Source: Halichondria panicea (taxonomy: Eukaryota; Porifera; Demospongiae; Suberitida; Halichondriidae). From it: DNA of 64,000 nt. Shown in pieces: positions 60,645-64,000 of the stretch. Every line of letters starts with the position of its first letter. The stretch's first letter is position 1. Made by a program: the position numbers and the translations under genes. The stretch spans positions 4,308,979-4,372,978 of the forward strand of contig NC_087383.1 in NCBI RefSeq assembly GCF_963675165.1, in the 5' to 3' direction. The notes beneath the pieces are model-generated. The model was given only the letters and a program-made list of their open reading frames with translations, searched no databases and was not told the origin of the DNA.

Positions 60645-62604
60645 AAGCGTATAGGAACTAGCTCTAAATGTCAAGGTTATTAATTAAGGTACTGTCGTCA
60701 AACCTTACAACGTACATACATATCATGACTGTGTTGTTTATACAGTGTGCAGTATAATGTATATCACGGGTCACACTATGATACGTACTTTTCCATAGCA
60801 GTAGGAATCAACCGCAATAGACCAAGCGACTGTAAGTAACCTTTAAAGAAGAAACATTTTGGAAGCTAAGTAACACAGATCGAGAGCATCCATGCAGTAC
60901 TATAAACGCACGTAGGTGTGTAAAAAAATGTACGTGGCTTACCCCAACATCACTGTCTCTCTGAGAACACCCCAGAACAGGCGTACCCTAACTGCTATCC
61001 AGAGGTGGGCCAAAACCAGTGGAGCCCACAGTGGGATACCAGTTGGCCGAATGATACACGATATGCCTATCATCAGCAGATACACACGGCTGTGTCTGGA
61101 TCAAAATGAAGCTGATAGACATACATGTATACGTACAGGTACTTTCGTAAAACAGTAACGTTTGCTTCGACTCTACTATTGTGGTGTTTATTAGTGTGAG
61201 CCGGTAAACAGGGCAATTGTAAGTATTGCGACTGATATAAAAATAAAATACACAATAATGTTGCCAACGAGATACTGCAATAGGCGAGGAGCACAACACC
61301 GTGTACATGTACTGTACCTTTGCACTTCAACTTTGTTGGTGAGTTCACAGGCATTCATCCAGTGGTAGATGACCACGGGTGTGAGGCACGTCTCAATGGA
61401 GTTGGAGAGTGTTCTAGTGACACAGTAGAAGGTGAACCAAGAGGCAATGTTGCAAAGGAGCTGAGCAAATTGTCAAAGGTAACAACCAATTATTTATCTA
61501 TATAGGGCCCCTTAGGGTTTCATCTAGTGGGGGGGGGGGGCTGGGGTGAACCTTCCCCCCTCAAACTTTTAATCCTAGATGAAACCCTGAGGGCCTACAT
61601 GTACATGTAATTGAGGCAAATAATACACAGAGTGACACAAAACAGGTAAACCACAGATTTATGTGCTAGCCTCGACGCCACGTCTACTTCTTCTTCTCAG
61701 AAATGGCAGTGGAGGAGGCTACTTTTGTGCAAGCAAAGTTCATGTAAGGATACAGCATATTTTCCAGCTCTCTTTCCAAACAGATGTGTTCCTAATTTGA
61801 GCACATACACATCACCAACCACTGCCAATGGAGCATGTAGTACCCTCGGAAGAACAACCTATACGTGAAAAAAATTGTCAGCACCACACGACGGAGGAGC
61901 AGAATTTATAAGCGCAACTTTTTTACACAATCAGAGACATAATTATAAGTTGCAATTACTGAGTTAATTCTCACTCACCAGTAAGCAAGGCCAGTCCAGA
62001 TGGAGCAGTGCCAGCGCTTTGTAGAGGATGGCATAGATAAGAGGATGTGTGAACCCTCGAATTGGCATATGCCACTCCCAGGTACGGTAACCATATGTAT
62101 GCAGCGGTCAAGGTCATTGTTATGGAATTAATGGGTGTACATGCAGTGTATACCACATAACTAGCCAGCTCTGAAGTTCGGCTTATAAGTATAGTCATAT
62201 GCAGTTTTTTTAACAGAATCAGAAGGTGAATTCACCTACTTACAATTTCCTGCCAAGTTTTTTCACTAGGGAAGCACTAAAATCCCTTATAAAATAAAAA
62301 TTTCCGTTTATTCTATGTGGGCCGTAACAATATAGACATGGTACAATAATGTAAGCTATGAGAGAGGATATCCGAAGACAATGCTGTGAGAGACTTCTAG
62401 TGACTGCCACGTCTCATCCGGTACAAATGCGGTATATGAGAGGACGGCGTTGATGCAACGAAACAGCAGCAAAGCACCGAAGAGCCTCCATCGGTGCGTT
62501 TCAAGCCATGTCACAGCTTCAGGGATATCACTAGCACGCTGGTCATTGACTGAGGCTGCCTCCTCAGCAGGACTGGGATGAATATCTCTCCTCTTCATCA
62601 CCAA
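56487..62604 (-). CDS. PIGB: GPI mannosyltransferase 3 (PIG-B), complete 14-exon gene
   Basis: ER membrane enzyme of family GT22 that adds the third (alpha-1,2) mannose to the GPI precursor from dolichol-phosphate-mannose. Exons: 62604-62372, 62096-61979, 61858-61754, 61460-61318, 61089-60943, 60840-60789, 60609-60527, 60344-60148, 59925-59774, 59342-59281, 57958-57911, 57685-57559, 57205-57167 and 56561-56487. All phases close, giving 527 codons (526 aa; human has 554). Landmarks: [14 protein letters not shown] (acidic pair D63-E64), GYGYRTWEW across the first junction, [45 protein letters not shown] (HKE at 342-344), [27 protein letters not shown] and C-terminal LFHTHFPED. Intron 1 is AT-AC and intron 3 starts GTATCCTT; the rest are GT-AG. 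Two starts (MVM) are possible. Repeats fill introns 9, 10 and 13 but leave exons intact. Confidence 0.93.
56690..56991. repeat. Pogo-like MITE in PIGB intron 13
   Basis: Right end 'ataacgagagtctactg' followed by TA. The body shares 'gccaaaccacacccaaaacg' and 'ggtggccgtacttcagag' with 63284-63670. The left end is decayed. Confidence 0.6.
58353..58607. repeat. 23-bp minisatellite, 11 units, in PIGB intron 10
   Basis: Unit 'taccatgcccagtactccgtgct', with single-base variants and one two-base insertion in the last unit. Because 23 is not a multiple of three, the array is open in all three plus-strand frames and produces spurious reading frames; it is not coding. Confidence 0.9.
58781..58992. repeat. 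accgtatagcg-family element in PIGB intron 10
   Basis: Ends 'accgtatagcgggtaatttt' and 'aaaattacccgctatacgg'. The inner 'aatattcgtggtt' and 'aaccacgaatatttt' also pair. A solitary right end follows at 59046-59065. Confidence 0.7.
59561..59752. repeat. accgtatagcg-family element in PIGB intron 9
   Basis: Ends 'atagcgggtaattttcgtgg' and 'acgaaaactacccgctatac', lying just inside the donor of intron 9 (22 bases from exon 9). Confidence 0.7.
60610..60641. repeat. (GT)n microsatellite forming the acceptor tract of PIGB intron 6
   Basis: About 14 GT units. On the gene's strand this reads (CA)n directly followed by CAG at the start of exon 7, so the usual pyrimidine tract is replaced by a CA repeat. 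Confidence 0.7.
61461..61753 (-). other. PIGB intron 3, GT-AG U12-type
   Basis: Donor GTATCCTTAC matches the minor-spliceosome consensus RTATCCTTT at the first eight positions. A branch-like 'acctttgac' ends 12 bases before the CAG acceptor, and there is no long pyrimidine tract. A short foldback ('agggtttcatctag' to 'ctagatgaaaccct') sits inside. The exons on both sides join in frame as FGKRAGKYA then LLCNIASWF. Confidence 0.75.
62097..62371 (-). other. PIGB intron 1, AT-AC U12-type
   Basis: The intron starts ATATCCTCTC and ends ..GCATAC. Branch-like 'gaccttgac' (core CCTTGAC) has its adenosine 11 bases before the end. No GT-AG alternative restores the reading frame. The AT-AC choice rebuilds [11 protein letters not shown] exactly, as in other PIG-B proteins. 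Confidence 0.85.
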
Positions 62605-62813
62605 GACTCTATCTCGAGGACCTACATGGAGCTAAGCCGCGACTAGACTAGAGACAGAGCAAAATGACCATGTGATGACTAATGTGACCTAAGGTCAGCC
62701 CACTCTGGAGCACATGGGGACATTTCAGATCAGATCATCTTATGTCAGATATATCTAGATCTAGATATCAAGAGAGTTCATCATGGATATGGGGATGGAG
62801 TTCGAGTAAAGAA
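62605..62813. promoter_or_regulatory. Possible bidirectional promoter between PIGB and an unknown gene
   Basis: 209 bases between the PIGB start (minus strand) and a candidate first exon (plus strand). No TATA box is obvious. It includes 'gatctagatctagatatc' words and the nested palindrome agatatctagatct. It is inferred from gene arrangement only. Confidence 0.35.
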
Positions 62814-62897
62814 ATGTCGTTCTGCTGCAAAAAGACAAAAGAGGGCATTGGACTGGGAGAGGATCCAGTTCCTTCGAAAATGGAAAGACATCATCCG
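62814..62897 (+). CDS. Candidate first exon of an unknown gene, continues off window
   Basis: ATG at 62814 opens 28 codons, MSFCCKKTKEGIGLGEDP then VPSKMERHHP, followed by a good donor, CCG/GTAAGC. The cysteine pair near the N-terminus could be lipid-modified, but that is a guess. A second frame through the same bases is also open (RSAAKRQKRALDWERIQFLR), so the frame is not certain. No next exon lies within the remaining 1.1 kb. I do not recognise it. Confidence 0.35.
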
Positions 62898-63012
62898 GTA
62901 AGCTAGAGTACACCTAAAAACTAGAGCACTGAAGTGCTAACCTTCGGCTGTTGACATGATCTACAGGTGTATAGCAACCAAAAGAGTGTTATACAATGCC
63001 GGCTAAGCATGC

Positions 63013-63230
63013 TAGATAGCCCCAGCCATAAAATCAGCCCTATCTAGCATTTGTTCTGCTGCAGAAAATCATGCAGCCCCAATCAGATTGCAGACTGCTT
63101 AGTTTTATATGCACTTCAGCACTAATCAAATTGTTACGTACGTAATGCATTAGTTAGTATAGTACGGGAACGAATGCTAAATAGGGCTGAAACCCGTGTC
63201 CCCATGGCTGGGGACGGGCATGCCCATCTA
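63013..63230. repeat. TAGATGGGCG-family MITE, short copy
   Basis: Starts TAGATAGCCCCAGCC and ends 'ggggacgggcatgcccatcta'. Shares 'cagccctatctagcattt' and 'cagattgcagactgctta' (reversed) with the 42488 copy. It has lost the outer left end, and no target duplication is visible. Confidence 0.65.
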
Positions 63231-63283
63231 GCAAGTAACAGTAGCTAGAGGCATGTTGAGATTGGAGTTTCAGTATAATTATA

Positions 63284-63670
63284 CAGTAGACTCTCGTTAA
63301 TTCGGTCACCCTTGGGACCATGCAGCTTGGCCGGAATAGCGAGGTGGCCGCATTTCAAAAAATAGCCGCGGCTAAAAAACCGACCTTACCTCGAATCTAA
63401 TGACTAATTTTGCGGTTCTACCTCGAGGATAATGATGCTCTCTATTTAAGTGTAAAATTTATTTATCAAACCACACCCAAAACGTCATCCGGCCGTAAAA
63501 ATTACGTTTAAAACCTTGTTTGGGACAGTCAGCACTGGCCGCTATACGGAATAGCGAGTGGCCGTACTTCAGGGTGAGTTTTGTGCAGTAAACATAGAGG
63601 TAGCATTCCGTGCCAAACCAAATGTCGAGGTGGCCATACTTCAGAGGGCCGGAATAGCGAGAGTCTACTG
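63284..63670. repeat. Pogo/Tigger-like MITE with TA target duplication
   Basis: Starts CAGTAGACTCTCGTTAATTC and ends 'gaatagcgagagtctactg', flanked by TA on both sides. The CAGTAGACTCTCG terminus is typical of pogo-like Tc1/mariner elements. No transposase is inside. 63673-64000 holds no gene that I can support; near the end, 'ggcttaatttcgaaaacagt' and 'cctcgaaattaagcccactc' form another small inverted repeat. Confidence 0.7.
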
Positions 63671-64000
63671 TAGTAGTACATGTAGACTCGCAACTCTTTT
63701 CTCTGATTGGACAGAGGCGGGAGAAAAGGGACTGGTTACTCTGATAGGATTTACAAATAACAAGTTTACTATTGAATCCACCCACGCGTAAACGGTAGTT
63801 ATTACCAAGCCAGGGGGAAAGAGGAGATATCCCCTAGCTCCAATGTCCCTCCCCCTAAAATTTGCATTCATGTACCGTACTCTACCGAGATTACGCCCAC
63901 CCTAATTGCATGCTACAAAGCAGCTACAGGTGGGATGGGCTTAATTTCGAAAACAGTCGTTTTGCCTCGAAATTAAGCCCACTCATTAAGAAACTATTCT

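Noticed and set aside
62356..62371. PIGB first exon continuing to the in-frame stop (FGYPLS)
   Set aside because: The conserved sequence requires GYGYRTWEW, restored only by the AT-AC intron.
1..64000. tRNA, rRNA, riboswitch, operon or bacterial-type promoter features
   Set aside because: None was recognised by reading, and the sequence is eukaryotic nuclear DNA. A tRNA scan was not possible here.

Overview
The window looks like nuclear DNA of an animal, most likely a demosponge. It carries metazoan genes (sacsin, PIG-B and two core-2/I-branching type glycosyltransferases). It also carries spliceosomal introns (including minor-spliceosome introns), animal-type LINE and Gypsy retroelements, and many copies of a palindromic 'accgtatagcgggtaattttcg' element that I associate with sponge genomes. 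The sponge assignment is inference; no species marker is present.

Layout. 1-11895 (+) is the 3' part of a sacsin gene: one uninterrupted exon, cut by the left window edge, with two HSP90-like ATPase modules, a J domain and a terminal HEPN domain. 12-18.2 kb is a graveyard of retroelement fragments, including a minus-strand Jockey/CR1-like LINE. 18.23-23.12 kb is a nearly complete 4.9-kb DNA transposon with matching ends and a 9-bp target duplication; its transposase-like protein is split between two overlapping minus-strand reading frames. 25.1-35.8 kb and 49.8-55.6 kb (+) hold two tandem copies of a three-exon GT14 glycosyltransferase gene. The first intron of copy 1 has grown to 7 kb by taking in an 829-bp palindrome, several MITEs and a truncated Ty3/gypsy element. 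That element has integrase upstream of reverse transcriptase (Gmr1-type order), and part of its integrase is inverted in place. 36-49 kb, between the copies, is dominated by MITEs, minisatellites, decayed fragments of a repeated unknown gene, and large compound inverted repeats (43.2-48.5 kb). 56.49-62.60 kb (-) is a complete 14-exon PIGB gene (GPI mannosyltransferase 3, 526 aa predicted), converging on GT14 copy 2. It contains one AT-AC U12-type intron and one GT-AG U12-type intron. Head-to-head with it, at 62.81 kb (+), a possible first exon of an unknown gene runs off the window.

Functionally, the two GT14 copies and PIGB all act on glycans in the secretory pathway (O-glycan branching and GPI-anchor assembly). 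I see no evidence that they are co-regulated; they are separate eukaryotic genes. Sacsin is a cytosolic chaperone-like protein. The best candidate for something not well described is the 18.2-23.1 kb transposon and its non-autonomous relatives with CAGAGGAGG ends and 9-bp duplications. All gene models were spliced by eye from motif matches and splice signals, with no alignment or transcript data.
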